From: Nitrosospira briensis
GTDB lineage: Bacteria > Pseudomonadota > Gammaproteobacteria > Burkholderiales > Nitrosomonadaceae
Assembly (NCBI RefSeq): GCF_900115125.1
Contig: NZ_FOVJ01000007.1
Location: forward strand, 1 to 64,000
Length of the DNA stretch: 64,000 nucleotides
Direction: 5' to 3'
Of the stretch, positions 7,828-15,698 are shown one piece after another. The notes beneath the pieces were generated by a model. That model searched no databases and was not told where the DNA came from. It worked only from the letters and a program-made list of their open reading frames with translations. A program made the position numbers and the translations under genes. The number at the start of each line of letters is the position of its first letter. Positions within the stretch are counted from its first letter, which is position 1.

Positions 7828-9882
7828 ATGAATATTTCAATTTGCAATTCCGCATTCCTGTTTCCAGGACGCGCGAAAGCATCGCTGCTCGCCATAGTGA
7901 TGCTTGTTTTATGCGGCGTGCCGTTTGTTCAAGCCCAGGACGCGGGCAGCCAAAGTGTATTGCCACCAGTTATGGTGACCGCCACGCCATTCCAAGACCG
8001 TAGCGAACTTGACATGGCCCAACCGGTTTCTGTGTTGCGCGGCGATGACTTGCGCCGCAAGCGGGAAGCGAACCTCGGAGATACGCTTTCCCGGGAGCTT
8101 GGCGTGTCTTCAAGCTCCTTCGGACCGGGAGCGGGCCGTCCGATCATTCGCGGCCTTGACGGTCCCCGCCTACGGGTGCTGGAAAATGGCATTGGCACGC
8201 TGGATATTTCTTCCTTGAGCCCGGATCATGCCGTGACCGCCGAATCCTTGAATGCTTCCCAAATTGAAATCCTGCGCGGCCCCGCCACGCTGCTCTACGG
8301 AAGCGGTGTATCCGGGGGAGTGGTCAACGTTGTAAATCGCCGCATTCCGAGTGAGTTGTTCAAGTCACCAAGAGGTGACTTTGAAGTACGGGGCAACACC
8401 GCGACCGAGGAGCGTGCAGGTGCTTTCAATGCGGTTACAAGCGTAGGGCCTGCATCCTTGAGCGTAGGCGCCTTCAAGCGAAAAACTGGTGACTATCACA
8501 TTCCCGGGCGCGCGAATATGGACGATCCCAATAGCAGGGCAGGGGTTGTTGAAAATAGCGCAGTGGACTCAGGGGGAATATCCGTAGGGGGGTCCTTTGT
8601 TGGCGAGAGGGGCTTTCTAGGCGGGTCGGTGTCCCGCTTGGAAAATAAGTATGGCATACCCACTCCGGAAGGCTCAAAAATCGATCTCAAGCAGACCCGC
8701 TACGATTTGTCAGGTGAGTTGGACCAGCCCATCGCTGGCCTTGAGAAACTCAAAGTGCGCATGGGCTACAACGATTACAAACATAACGAGATCGAAGGGA
8801 GCGGGGAGATTGCCACGCGATTCAAGAATCAGGGATTGGAAACCCGTGCAGAACTCCTGCATGCCCCCATAGCCGGATGGAGGGGGGTATTTGGAGTGCA
8901 ATTCCGGGACCGCAACTTTTCCGCCCTGGGGGAAGAGGCGGTGATCCCTGCTACCAAATCTCGTTCCACAGGCATATTTTTGGTCGAAGAACGCAACTGG
9001 GATCGCTGGCGCCTGGAAATCGGAGGGCGCGGCGAGTACGCGACCCAGGACCCCACCAGCAACCTCCCTTCGCGCACCTTTGGTCTCTACAACGCTTCCA
9101 CCGGTATTCTATGGAAATTCATGGATGGCCACGGCCTGGGCTTCACCGCCACTCGGGGACAGCGCGCTCCCGCCACCGAAGAGCTGTACATCAATGGCGC
9201 ACATCATGCCACGGCCACATTCCAGATGGGCGATAGTGCGTTAAGGAGCGAGACCACCAATAACCTCGATCTTGCATTGAGCAAGACTACGGGAATAGTG
9301 AAATGGAAATTCAATGTATTCCATAACTGGATTGGAAATTATATTTTTGCGCATGGTGTCGACGCCAATAATGACGGGATTGCGGATCGCTCCGACGAGA
9401 CCGGAATGCTGGATCCGGAAGGAGAATTCCTTGTGCAGAACTTTGCACAGGCTGGGGCGAGATTTTATGGGGCCGAAGGCGAAGTCATTGTCGCTCTAAA
9501 GCCTGATGAACTCGATTTGCGCTTTTTTGCCGATTACGTGCGCGGGAAACTCAACAATGGAAGCAACGTTCCACGTATCACCCCGCCCCGCTTTGGGCTG
9601 GAATTGAACCATAGGACAGGGCCTTGGACAGCGAACATTACGGCGATGCGGGTAATGCAACAAAACCGTGTTGCGGAACTTGAAACCAGTACGCCCGGTT
9701 ACACGTTATTGAATGTGGAAGCGAGCTACCGTATTAAGGAAACCAGATCGAACGGGATCAAGGTCTTCCTTCAAGGCAGGAATTTACTTAATGAAGAAAT
9801 GCGTGTTCACACGTCTTTCCTCAAGAATTTCGCCCCGCTACCGGGACGAGCGCTGGTTGTCGGCCTAAGGGGCGAGTTTTAG
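7828..9882 (+). CDS. znuD: ZnuD-like TonB-dependent outer-membrane receptor
   Basis: Outer-membrane beta-barrel that imports a metal or metal complex using TonB energy. From ATG 7828 it has 684 residues: a signal peptide (about 1-36, VQAQ), a TonB-box-like VMVTATPF, and a plug domain with RPIIRGLDGPRLRVLENGIG and EILRGPATLLYGSG. The barrel ends in GLRGEF with a terminal Phe. The block ELYINGAHHATATFQMGD and the Asp-rich loop GVDANNDGIADRSDETG are typical of the ZnuD zinc-receptor group. A TTG 20 codons upstream is possible but would place extra sequence before the signal peptide. Its position among Fur-family and COG0523 genes supports zinc uptake. Confidence 0.85.
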   Translation: MNISICNSAFLFPGRAKASLLAIVMLVLCGVPFVQAQDAGSQSVLPPVMVTATPFQDRSELDMAQPVSVLRGDDLRRKREANLGDTLSRELGVSSSSFGPGAGRPIIRGLDGPRLRVLENGIGTLDISSLSPDHAVTAESLNASQIEILRGPATLLYGSGVSGGVVNVVNRRIPSELFKSPRGDFEVRGNTATEERAGAFNAVTSVGPASLSVGAFKRKTGDYHIPGRANMDDPNSRAGVVENSAVDSGGISVGGSFVGERGFLGGSVSRLENKYGIPTPEGSKIDLKQTRYDLSGELDQPIAGLEKLKVRMGYNDYKHNEIEGSGEIATRFKNQGLETRAELLHAPIAGWRGVFGVQFRDRNFSALGEEAVIPATKSRSTGIFLVEERNWDRWRLEIGGRGEYATQDPTSNLPSRTFGLYNASTGILWKFMDGHGLGFTATRGQRAPATEELYINGAHHATATFQMGDSALRSETTNNLDLALSKTTGIVKWKFNVFHNWIGNYIFAHGVDANNDGIADRSDETGMLDPEGEFLVQNFAQAGARFYGAEGEVIVALKPDELDLRFFADYVRGKLNNGSNVPRITPPRFGLELNHRTGPWTANITAMRVMQQNRVAELETSTPGYTLLNVEASYRIKETRSNGIKVFLQGRNLLNEEMRVHTSFLKNFAPLPGRALVVGLRGEF

Positions 9883-9920
9883 TTTCCCATTACATTTTTA
9901 CGGTAGCATTCCTCCACTAT

Positions 9921-9948
9921 TGCTAATAATATATCGTTATACTTAACG
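9921..9948. promoter_or_regulatory. candidate operator, degenerate copy of the 11380 dyad
   Basis: Starting with TGCTAAT, this 28-base stretch matches the perfect dyad at 11380-11407 at about 19 of 28 positions. The left arm (TGCTAAT-ATA) and parts of the right half (TAT..TTA) are kept. It lies about 90 bases before the ATG of the PEP-CTERM gene, a sensible operator position. The same regulator, probably Zur, could bind both; this is inference. Confidence 0.4.
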
Positions 9949-10034
9949 CAGTTCATCAACCCGTATTTAAAATCAATCGCTTCAGGTGCACGTTTTCGGT
10001 CTTCTTCATTAATTAAAACCATAAGGAGGTAAAA

Positions 10035-10757
10035 ATGTTACGACATGTTCCTATCGCCATCAGGCTAGCTGTCGTTTTGATATTGGTTTCGTCACCCCAG
10101 GTATTGGCGCAAACGCACGGTGATGTCGAGCCGAGTGTGATACAGGGTAGATTGGTAGTGGATGAATCGAATTCGGTTCCGGTAGCATTTTCGACTGGCT
10201 ATAAGATTTTTGAAGGGAATTTGGGCGACCTCTACGGCGGGTCGTTAAAAACGAATGATCCTGGATTTGTTGCTGCCTCCGGGTCCTTTCTATCCGGAGA
10301 GCAGCTCTGGTATCAGGCCATTGGCAAGCTAAACTTCTGGAATGGCACCAGCTGGGTTGCAGCGCCCGACAATATATCGTTGAAACTGGAAGACGCGCTA
10401 GGAAGCGATACCTTGATAACCGCAGCCGGAGTAATCAATCCGCTAGGTGTGATTGATGCAGCCGATAGCAGTGGTGGTATTCATAGACACCTGGACTTCT
10501 CGATATCGGACTCAAATCCTGCAGGTTCCTATCTTGCCACGCTCCAGCTCAGCTCGCGTGATGCTTCAGGCAACTTGCCCTCTCCCTATCTGGACAGCGA
10601 TCCGTTTCACATCGTCTTCAATCAGGGGCTCAGCGTCCCCGCTTTCGAAGCATCCACCATCGCACTCACTGTTCCCGAGCCTGAAACCTATGCAATGTTT
10701 CTGGCAGGCCTAGCCCTGATGGGTTACACGGCAAGGCGGCGGGGGAGGAGGGATTAA
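10035..10757 (+). CDS. PEP-CTERM protein, all3515 (Zur-repressed) type
   Basis: A 240-residue secreted protein with a strong ribosome site (AAGGAGG). The signal peptide (about 1-26) ends VLAQ, the mature beta-rich domain contains GIHRHLDFSIS, and the C-terminal sorting signal is PEPETYAMFLAGLALMGYTA followed by RRRGRR. The overall plan (HGDVEPSVIQGRLVV at the mature N-terminus, SGGIHRHLDF in the middle) matches what I know as the all3515 family, named after a cyanobacterial Zur-repressed gene. Exosortase would remove the tail and release or anchor the protein. The zinc-region position and an upstream operator-like site agree with zinc control. Molecular function is unknown. Confidence 0.8.
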   Translation: MLRHVPIAIRLAVVLILVSSPQVLAQTHGDVEPSVIQGRLVVDESNSVPVAFSTGYKIFEGNLGDLYGGSLKTNDPGFVAASGSFLSGEQLWYQAIGKLNFWNGTSWVAAPDNISLKLEDALGSDTLITAAGVINPLGVIDAADSSGGIHRHLDFSISDSNPAGSYLATLQLSSRDASGNLPSPYLDSDPFHIVFNQGLSVPAFEASTIALTVPEPETYAMFLAGLALMGYTARRRGRRD

Positions 10758-10784
10758 TTTTCAGCTGAGTGCAAACGAGATTTT

Positions 10785-10816
10785 CCCCCTCCCATCCGTG
10801 TCTGGATCGGAGGGGG
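10785..10816. terminator. hairpin between convergent genes
   Basis: CCCCCTCC pairs with GGAGGGGG, with an inner ATCC/GGAT stem around a 6-base loop. There is no clean T tract on either side, so it may slow both converging transcripts rather than being a classic terminator. Confidence 0.35.
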
Positions 10817-10879
10817 GAGGGTTGAAGGATTCCAGCAAGACATTTAGAAAAGATTAGCTTGGCATTAAACGGCTTTGAA

Positions 10880-11290
10880 TTACGTATGTTTGCTCGCTCC
10901 CGGCCCGGAATTTCGGCTCTTGGGAGTGCAATCCTTACACCGGCCATAAAGAATAAGGTCATAGCTCTCGACGACGAAATCGGCGGGAACCGGAAGCTCC
11001 TTATTCTTGATCGTCTCATGGATATCGAACACTTTGCTGCATGAACTGCATTTGAAGTGGTAATGCTCTCCCAACTTTGTGACCTCATAGCGGTCCGCCT
11101 CGCCTGGGAGTTTAACCGGCAAAACCCAGCCTTCGGCCGTCAGATCTTTCAGATTCCGATAGACGGTCGCAATACTTAGCGTGGGCACAACTACCTGTGC
11201 TTCTGTAAGGATTTCTTGAGTCGAAAGGGGCCTCCTCGCGTCCGAGATTGCGCCGAGGATCGCATCGCGCTGTCGGGTATTACGTTTCAT
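10880..11290 (-). CDS. Fur-family repressor, probable Zur
   Basis: A 136-residue Fur-fold repressor. The DNA-binding half reads STQEILTEAQVVVPTLSIAT VYRNLKDL. The metal half has HYHFKCSSC (about 76-84) and RCKDC near residue 117, giving the two CxxC structural-zinc pairs. It is divergent from the COG0523-dksA-like-DUF1826 genes, with a perfect dyad in the shared 262-base region, the layout of an autoregulated repressor and its targets. Those targets are standard Zur-regulon members in other bacteria, so zinc is the most likely signal; PerR or another Fur branch is not excluded. The last 18 residues beyond the second CxxC are poorly conserved in style. Confidence 0.85.
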   Translation of the reverse strand: MKRNTRQRDAILGAISDARRPLSTQEILTEAQVVVPTLSIATVYRNLKDLTAEGWVLPVKLPGEADRYEVTKLGEHYHFKCSSCSKVFDIHETIKNKELPVPADFVVESYDLILYGRCKDCTPKSRNSGPGASKHT

Positions 11291-11379
11291 GCATCAATAC
11301 CTCGTGGAGCAACACCAGGGAGAATACTAGGGCGTTTGGATGCAGCCAATGTTAGCAATGCGACAGTCTGTTTTCACTA

Positions 11380-11407
11380 TGCTAATGATAATATGATATC
11401 ATTAGCA
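11380..11407. promoter_or_regulatory. perfect 11-bp dyad, candidate Zur operator
   Basis: TGCTAATGATA, six spacer bases, then TATCATTAGCA: the arms are exact reverse complements. The site is 90 bases upstream of the Fur-family start on the minus strand and 146 bases upstream of the COG0523 GTPase start on the plus strand. Its core TGATAAT...ATATCA resembles the A+T-rich palindromes bound by cyanobacterial and proteobacterial Zur. The match is by eye. Confidence 0.65.
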
Positions 11408-11552
11408 TTAATGCTACCCTACAACCAGGCCGCGCTGCCTCTATAGTAATGATTTTACAACTGCACACGTGGAAAGTATATGTGGCCCAAGGCGTTAGAT
11501 AAGCGAGTGTATCTTCTCATTTCATTTCCCAGTCAACCTCTAGGCGAGCCTT

Positions 11553-12803
11553 ATGACGACATCGAGTAAGCATTTGCCGGTGACAGTGCTTTCCGGATTT
11601 CTTGGCGCAGGCAAGACGACCCTGCTCAATCACGTTCTGGCGAACCGCGAAGGACTGCGGGTGGCAGTGATCGTGAACGATATGAGCGAAGTAAATATTG
11701 ATGCATCGCTTATACAAAGAGGTACGGAAAATGCCGGCTCGGCTTTATCCCGTACCGAGGAAAAATTAGTCGAAATGAGTAACGGGTGCATCTGCTGCAC
11801 TTTGCGCGAGGACCTGCTCATGGAAGTGCGCAAGCTCTGCGACGAGGGCCGTTTCGATTACCTGCTGATTGAGTCGACCGGGATCGGCGAACCCATGCCT
11901 GTTGCCGCCACGTTTGAGTTTCGAGATGAAAAAGGCGAGTCGCTTAATGATATAGCCCGCATCGACACAATGGTCACGGTGGTGGATGCGGTGAATCTGT
12001 TACGCGATTTTTCCAGTGAAGATCTATTGGCCGAGCGGGGTGAAGTGGCAGGTGATGAAGACAATCGGACGCTCGCTGGCTTGCTGACGGAGCAGGTCGA
12101 ATTCGCGGATGTAATCGTGGTAAGCAAGATAGACAAGGTCACGGCAAGTCAACTTTATGAAGTCATTGGGGTCGTCAAGGCTTTGAACCCTGTTGCGGAA
12201 GTGCTGTATGCCGAGCATGGAGACGTTCCATTGAGGAAGATTCTCGGAACAGGACGGTTCGACCTGGACCGTGCAAGCAAAATGGCAGGCTGGTTCAAAG
12301 AACTGGCAGGAGAACATACCCCTGAAACCGAGGAGTTTGGTATCACCAGCTTCATTGCACGCTTGACAGAACCACTGCATCCAGAGCGTTTCGCAGCATT
12401 TATGGAGAAACCGTTGCATGGCGTCTTGAGGGCGAAAGGATACGTGTGGCTGGCGAGTCGCCCCGATTGGGCAATATCCTATTCGCGGTGCGGCAACATC
12501 GCCACCGTGGAACCGGTAGGACGATGGTGGGCGGCAGTGCCGCGAGAACGTTGGCCAGCCGAGGGAAGTGAAGCGCGCGCGTCCATAGAGGAGAGCTTGC
12601 GGCAGCCTTACGGTGATCGCATTAACGAGGTTGTCTTCATCGGCTGCGACATGGATCGGGAACTGGTGGAGAAAACTTTCGCCCAATGCCAGCTCCAGCC
12701 TGCGGAGATTCACACGGGCATGAGCTCCTGGCGCGAGTTGCCGGACCAGTTTCCAGATTGGATACCTGTGGAGGGACAGGTTGAAGAAGTGGGAGAGCCC
12801 TAA
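11553..12803 (+). CDS. COG0523 GTPase, putative zinc metallochaperone
   Basis: G3E-family P-loop GTPase of 416 residues. It has Walker [10 protein letters not shown] (about 15-23), the metal-binding CxCC motif in [10 protein letters not shown] (about 75-84), a Walker B/switch region [11 protein letters not shown], the SKID base-specificity motif (about 194), and a CobW C-terminal domain (about 265-400). Members in Zur regulons (ZigA, YeiR, ZagA) hydrolyse GTP to deliver zinc to essential enzymes under starvation. The CobW cobalamin role is unlikely because no cobalamin genes are near. It is the first gene of a plus-strand run with a dksA-like gene and DUF1826, the classic zinc-limitation set. 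Confidence 0.9.
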   Translation: MTTSSKHLPVTVLSGFLGAGKTTLLNHVLANREGLRVAVIVNDMSEVNIDASLIQRGTENAGSALSRTEEKLVEMSNGCICCTLREDLLMEVRKLCDEGRFDYLLIESTGIGEPMPVAATFEFRDEKGESLNDIARIDTMVTVVDAVNLLRDFSSEDLLAERGEVAGDEDNRTLAGLLTEQVEFADVIVVSKIDKVTASQLYEVIGVVKALNPVAEVLYAEHGDVPLRKILGTGRFDLDRASKMAGWFKELAGEHTPETEEFGITSFIARLTEPLHPERFAAFMEKPLHGVLRAKGYVWLASRPDWAISYSRCGNIATVEPVGRWWAAVPRERWPAEGSEARASIEESLRQPYGDRINEVVFIGCDMDRELVEKTFAQCQLQPAEIHTGMSSWRELPDQFPDWIPVEGQVEEVGEP

Positions 12804-12858
12804 TGATGAACTTAAAAAATCCATCACAGCCCATACATGCAATACCTGAAGGTGAGTA

Positions 12859-13218
12859 ATGTCCTGCGCACAACTGGAGTTCTTCCGCCTGCGATTGCAG
12901 GATGAGCGGCGCAGATTGCTTGAGAGCGCGCAAAGCACGCTTGAACAGATGCGAGCTATTGCTCGCGGGGCTGATTCCAACGATCGGGCAAGTACCGAGG
13001 AAAAGCTTTCCCTGGAGTTCCGGATTAGAGATCGTGAGCGCAAGTTGCTGAAGAAAATCGACGACGCCCTTATGCGCATTGATGAGGGCACGTATGGCTG
13101 GTGCGCTGAGACGGGTGAACCTATTGGCATCCCCCGTTTGCTCGCCAGGCCGACCGCTACCCTTTGCATAGAAGCCCAGGAACGTCATGAGTCGAATAAA
13201 CGTGCTTATGAGCTCTAG
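12859..13218 (+). CDS. DksA2-like, zinc-sparing RNA polymerase factor
   Basis: A TraR/DksA-family protein of 119 residues with a long coiled coil (about 5-80) and a C-terminal globular part. Classical DksA holds zinc with four Cys. Here the first pair reads WCAET and the second LCIEA, so only one Cys of each CxxC remains. That is the pattern of the zinc-independent paralogue of Pseudomonas aeruginosa, made when zinc is scarce so that ppGpp-linked transcription control continues. The coiled-coil tip reads GADSNDRASTEEK. It has a good ribosome site (AAGGTGAG) and lies 55 bases after the COG0523 gene. Confidence 0.85.
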   Translation: MSCAQLEFFRLRLQDERRRLLESAQSTLEQMRAIARGADSNDRASTEEKLSLEFRIRDRERKLLKKIDDALMRIDEGTYGWCAETGEPIGIPRLLARPTATLCIEAQERHESNKRAYEL

Positions 13219-13243
13219 AGTAAAGTCAGTGTAATAGAGAACA

Positions 13244-13912
13244 ATGCTGAAGACAGTGATAAATGCGGATGTAGAGCGAATCGAATCTCATGCATTCATT
13301 ACGAATGAGCCGGCTGAACTCATACACATATTTCATCCCTTTACCCAAATTGCTCTTTGGCGCAGGGGTGTTAACAGCATTATTGAGGCTTATCTTCAGA
13401 AAGGACTGACAAATAACCTTCTTGGACCAGGATTTCGTACCATTATTCGTTCGCCATATACACTGGCGCTCGACCTGTTTCCTGATTTTCCTGGCCGTGA
13501 GGCATTGCTTGAGGATATTCGTCTCATTGCAGAGATTTACGCCGACTTGCTGGGCTGCGACGAAATCGCGTTACGCCTTGAAATACTTGATTGCGTCATG
13601 TGTCCCCGCTTTCATGTTGATCGCACTGGTATCAGGCTGATTTGTACCTACCTCGGGTCTGGAACTGAGTGGATCAATGATGAGCTGGTGGATCGCGGCA
13701 AGCTCGGACCGGGATGTCTTGATCTTCCTGACGAAGCTTCTGGCCTGTTTGACGAGAGAACCACGATTGAGTCGCCTAATCTGTTCGATCTTTTGCTTTT
13801 TAAAGGTTCCCTATGGCAGGGGAATTCGCATAGAGGCGCAATTCATCGTTCCCCGGCTGTCGCCTCTGGCGAGCACCGTGTTCTGCTTATCATGGATGCC
13901 CTCTGGAACTAA
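13244..13912 (+). CDS. DUF1826 protein of the zinc-limitation group
   Basis: A 222-residue soluble protein with a conserved MCPRFHVDRTGIRLICTYLG block (about 118-137), GTEWIND, LFKGSLW, and HRSPAVASGEHRVLLIMD near the end. These match DUF1826. The Cys/His/Asp pattern (C-P-x-F-H-x-D and H-R-S) resembles an Fe(II)/2-oxoglutarate-oxygenase-like double-stranded beta helix, but no activity is established. The family is repeatedly found next to COG0523 GTPases and dksA2 in Zur regulons, exactly as here. It lies 25 bases after the dksA-like gene and is closed by a terminator, so it is the last gene of the operon. Confidence 0.85.
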   Translation: MLKTVINADVERIESHAFITNEPAELIHIFHPFTQIALWRRGVNSIIEAYLQKGLTNNLLGPGFRTIIRSPYTLALDLFPDFPGREALLEDIRLIAEIYADLLGCDEIALRLEILDCVMCPRFHVDRTGIRLICTYLGSGTEWINDELVDRGKLGPGCLDLPDEASGLFDERTTIESPNLFDLLLFKGSLWQGNSHRGAIHRSPAVASGEHRVLLIMDALWN

Positions 13913-13938
13913 ACCCAAGATTTAGTCTCCGCTCCTTT

Positions 13939-13963
13939 AACCCGCTTCGGCGGGTTTTTTATT
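13939..13963 (+). terminator. rho-independent terminator of the zinc operon
   Basis: AACCCGC-TTCG-GCGGGTT with six T residues, a UUCG-capped 7-bp stem. The same 25 bases recur in inverted orientation at 61752-61776. Confidence 0.85.
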
Positions 13964-13996
13964 ATTCACAGACTATTTGGAGCAGAAAAAAAATTT

Positions 13997-14152
13997 TCAG
14001 CCAGGCATTGTGCGGTACGTGACAAAGTTTTCAATGCAACGATATCCACGCGCTTTCTTACGCCGGTCATAGAGATCAGTCGTACGCGCACTTTCGTGAG
14101 CTGCCATTTGCTGCGCCACTTCCTGCTTTTCCACCACTACGCCAGTATTCAG
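13997..14152 (-). pseudogene. C-terminal remnant of a tyrosine-recombinase integrase
   Basis: On the minus strand about 50 codons read KQEVAQQMAAHESARTTDLY DRR and then run to a stop. This is the catalytic-tyrosine end of a phage-type integrase (in the family, xxA..MAAHES.RTT.LYDRR, with the Tyr attacking DNA). A TAA lies just upstream in frame and no other catalytic Arg/His motif is found, so only the tail survives. The 219 bases from here to glcF hold no supported gene. Confidence 0.65.
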
Positions 14153-14371
14153 TTATCCCTGTAGCGCGAAAGAATGATTGCCGATACGGATGAGGACATC
14201 TGCATCCGCGGCGCGCGGGTGGATCATCCGGTTATCCATCGGCCTGGCGCATCGGCCGATCGGATAGCTGCCCGGTGCAGCCAAGCGCTGTGCGGAATAG
14301 AATGCTTTTGGGCTTCCGTCAACTGGGCGGTACCGCTGGATAATGTTAAGTTTGAACGCTAACGTCCTTTA

Positions 14372-15697
14372 TCATTCGTAATAGCCATTTTGGCTTCCTG
14401 GGGCGCCGCCATCGCCAAGTATCCCATCCAGTATTTCGATCCAGTGCTCAACCGGCAAGGACGTCCCGCTTTGTACATGCATGAGGCAACCGATATTGGC
14501 GGTGGCTATCCGGGTGGGATCGCCCGATTCCAGTGCTGAAACTTTGTTTTTCAGCAGCTGTTGCGACAGCTGTGGCTGCAGAATCGAGTAAGTTCCGGCC
14601 GATCCACAGCAAAGATGAGCGTCAGGTACGTAAGTCAATTCGAAACCAGCGGCGATCAGGATCTTCTCTGCGACGCCTCGGATGCGCATCCCGTGTTGCA
14701 GAGTGCAAGGGGAATGAAAGGCAAGCCTGGGTTTTACTGTATTGCTTGCATTGGAAGGCAATCTGGCGAGAAGCGGTACAAGTGCGTGTGTTTCCGCTTC
14801 CAGAATTTCGCTGATATCTTTGGTTAATTCGGAAATCCGAGCCGCCTTTTGCGCATAGGCAGGGTCGTGCCTCAGCAAATGACCGTATTCCTTTACGGTG
14901 ACGCCGCAACCACTGGCGGTCATAATGATGGCTTCCACTCGACCTGCCCCTTCCCCCCCTCCGGCATCTTCCATTTCAACATATGGCCACCATGCATCTA
15001 TATTGCGGCGCATGTAATCCAGCCCTTCCTGCTGGGCATTGAGATGATAGGACACTGCGCCACAGCAGCCCGCATTCGCGGCCCTGATGAGGGATATGCC
15101 GAGCTTGTCTAGTACTCGCGCTGCCGCCGCATTGATATTGGGGGCCAGGGTGGGCTGAACGCAGCCTTGGAGTACGAGCATTTTGCGTTCGTGGCACTCG
15201 GGCGGCCATGACTCTGCCGCTCGCGTGCCCTGCACAGGCGCCGGCAGCGTGTCCTTCATACTTTCCGGCAGTAATGGACGGAAAGACTGCCCCATCTTCA
15301 ACAGTGACGCGAATACGCCGGGTTTGGGTAAAGTCTGACGCAGCGCGTATCGCATGGCACCGGCGGCCAAACCACGTCCCACCTTCTTCTCGACGATGCC
15401 ACGCCCGATATCGACCAGCCGCCCGTAGCGCACGCCGGAAGGACAAGCTGTCTCGCAGGCACGGCAAGTCAGGCAGCGATCCAGATGTAGCTGGGTCTTT
15501 TCCGTGACTGGTTCGCCTTCCAATACCTGTTTCATCAGATAAATGCGGCCGCGCGGACTGTCCAGTTCATCGCCCAGCAACTGGTAAGTCGGGCAAGTGG
15601 CGAGACAGAAGCCGCAATGGACACAGGTCCGCAGTATGGCTTCCGCTTCCTGTCCCTCGGGAGAGTCCTTGATGAAATCGGCGAGATTGGTTTGCAC
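14372..15697 (-). CDS. glcF: glycolate oxidase iron-sulfur subunit
   Basis: Iron-sulfur subunit of the three-part glycolate oxidase. The 441-residue protein starts with two 4Fe-4S motifs, CVHCGFCLATCP (about 25-36) and CLTCRACETACP (about 75-86). Two cysteine-rich CCG domains follow, with GCCGAVSYH (about 215) and CCGSAGTYS (about 370) as marks. Electrons from glycolate pass from GlcD through this subunit to the quinone pool. It starts at GTG with GGGAA 7 bases upstream, one base after the GlcE stop, so translation is coupled. It is the last gene of the glcD-glcE-glcF set. Confidence 0.93.
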   Translation of the reverse strand: MQTNLADFIKDSPEGQEAEAILRTCVHCGFCLATCPTYQLLGDELDSPRGRIYLMKQVLEGEPVTEKTQLHLDRCLTCRACETACPSGVRYGRLVDIGRGIVEKKVGRGLAAGAMRYALRQTLPKPGVFASLLKMGQSFRPLLPESMKDTLPAPVQGTRAAESWPPECHERKMLVLQGCVQPTLAPNINAAAARVLDKLGISLIRAANAGCCGAVSYHLNAQQEGLDYMRRNIDAWWPYVEMEDAGGGEGAGRVEAIIMTASGCGVTVKEYGHLLRHDPAYAQKAARISELTKDISEILEAETHALVPLLARLPSNASNTVKPRLAFHSPCTLQHGMRIRGVAEKILIAAGFELTYVPDAHLCCGSAGTYSILQPQLSQQLLKNKVSALESGDPTRIATANIGCLMHVQSGTSLPVEHWIEILDGILGDGGAPGSQNGYYE

Positions 15698-15698
15698 T

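Noticed and set aside
14174-14362. Plus-strand open frame before glcF
   Set aside because: No ribosome site, no recognisable protein, and next to an integrase remnant; likely chance.
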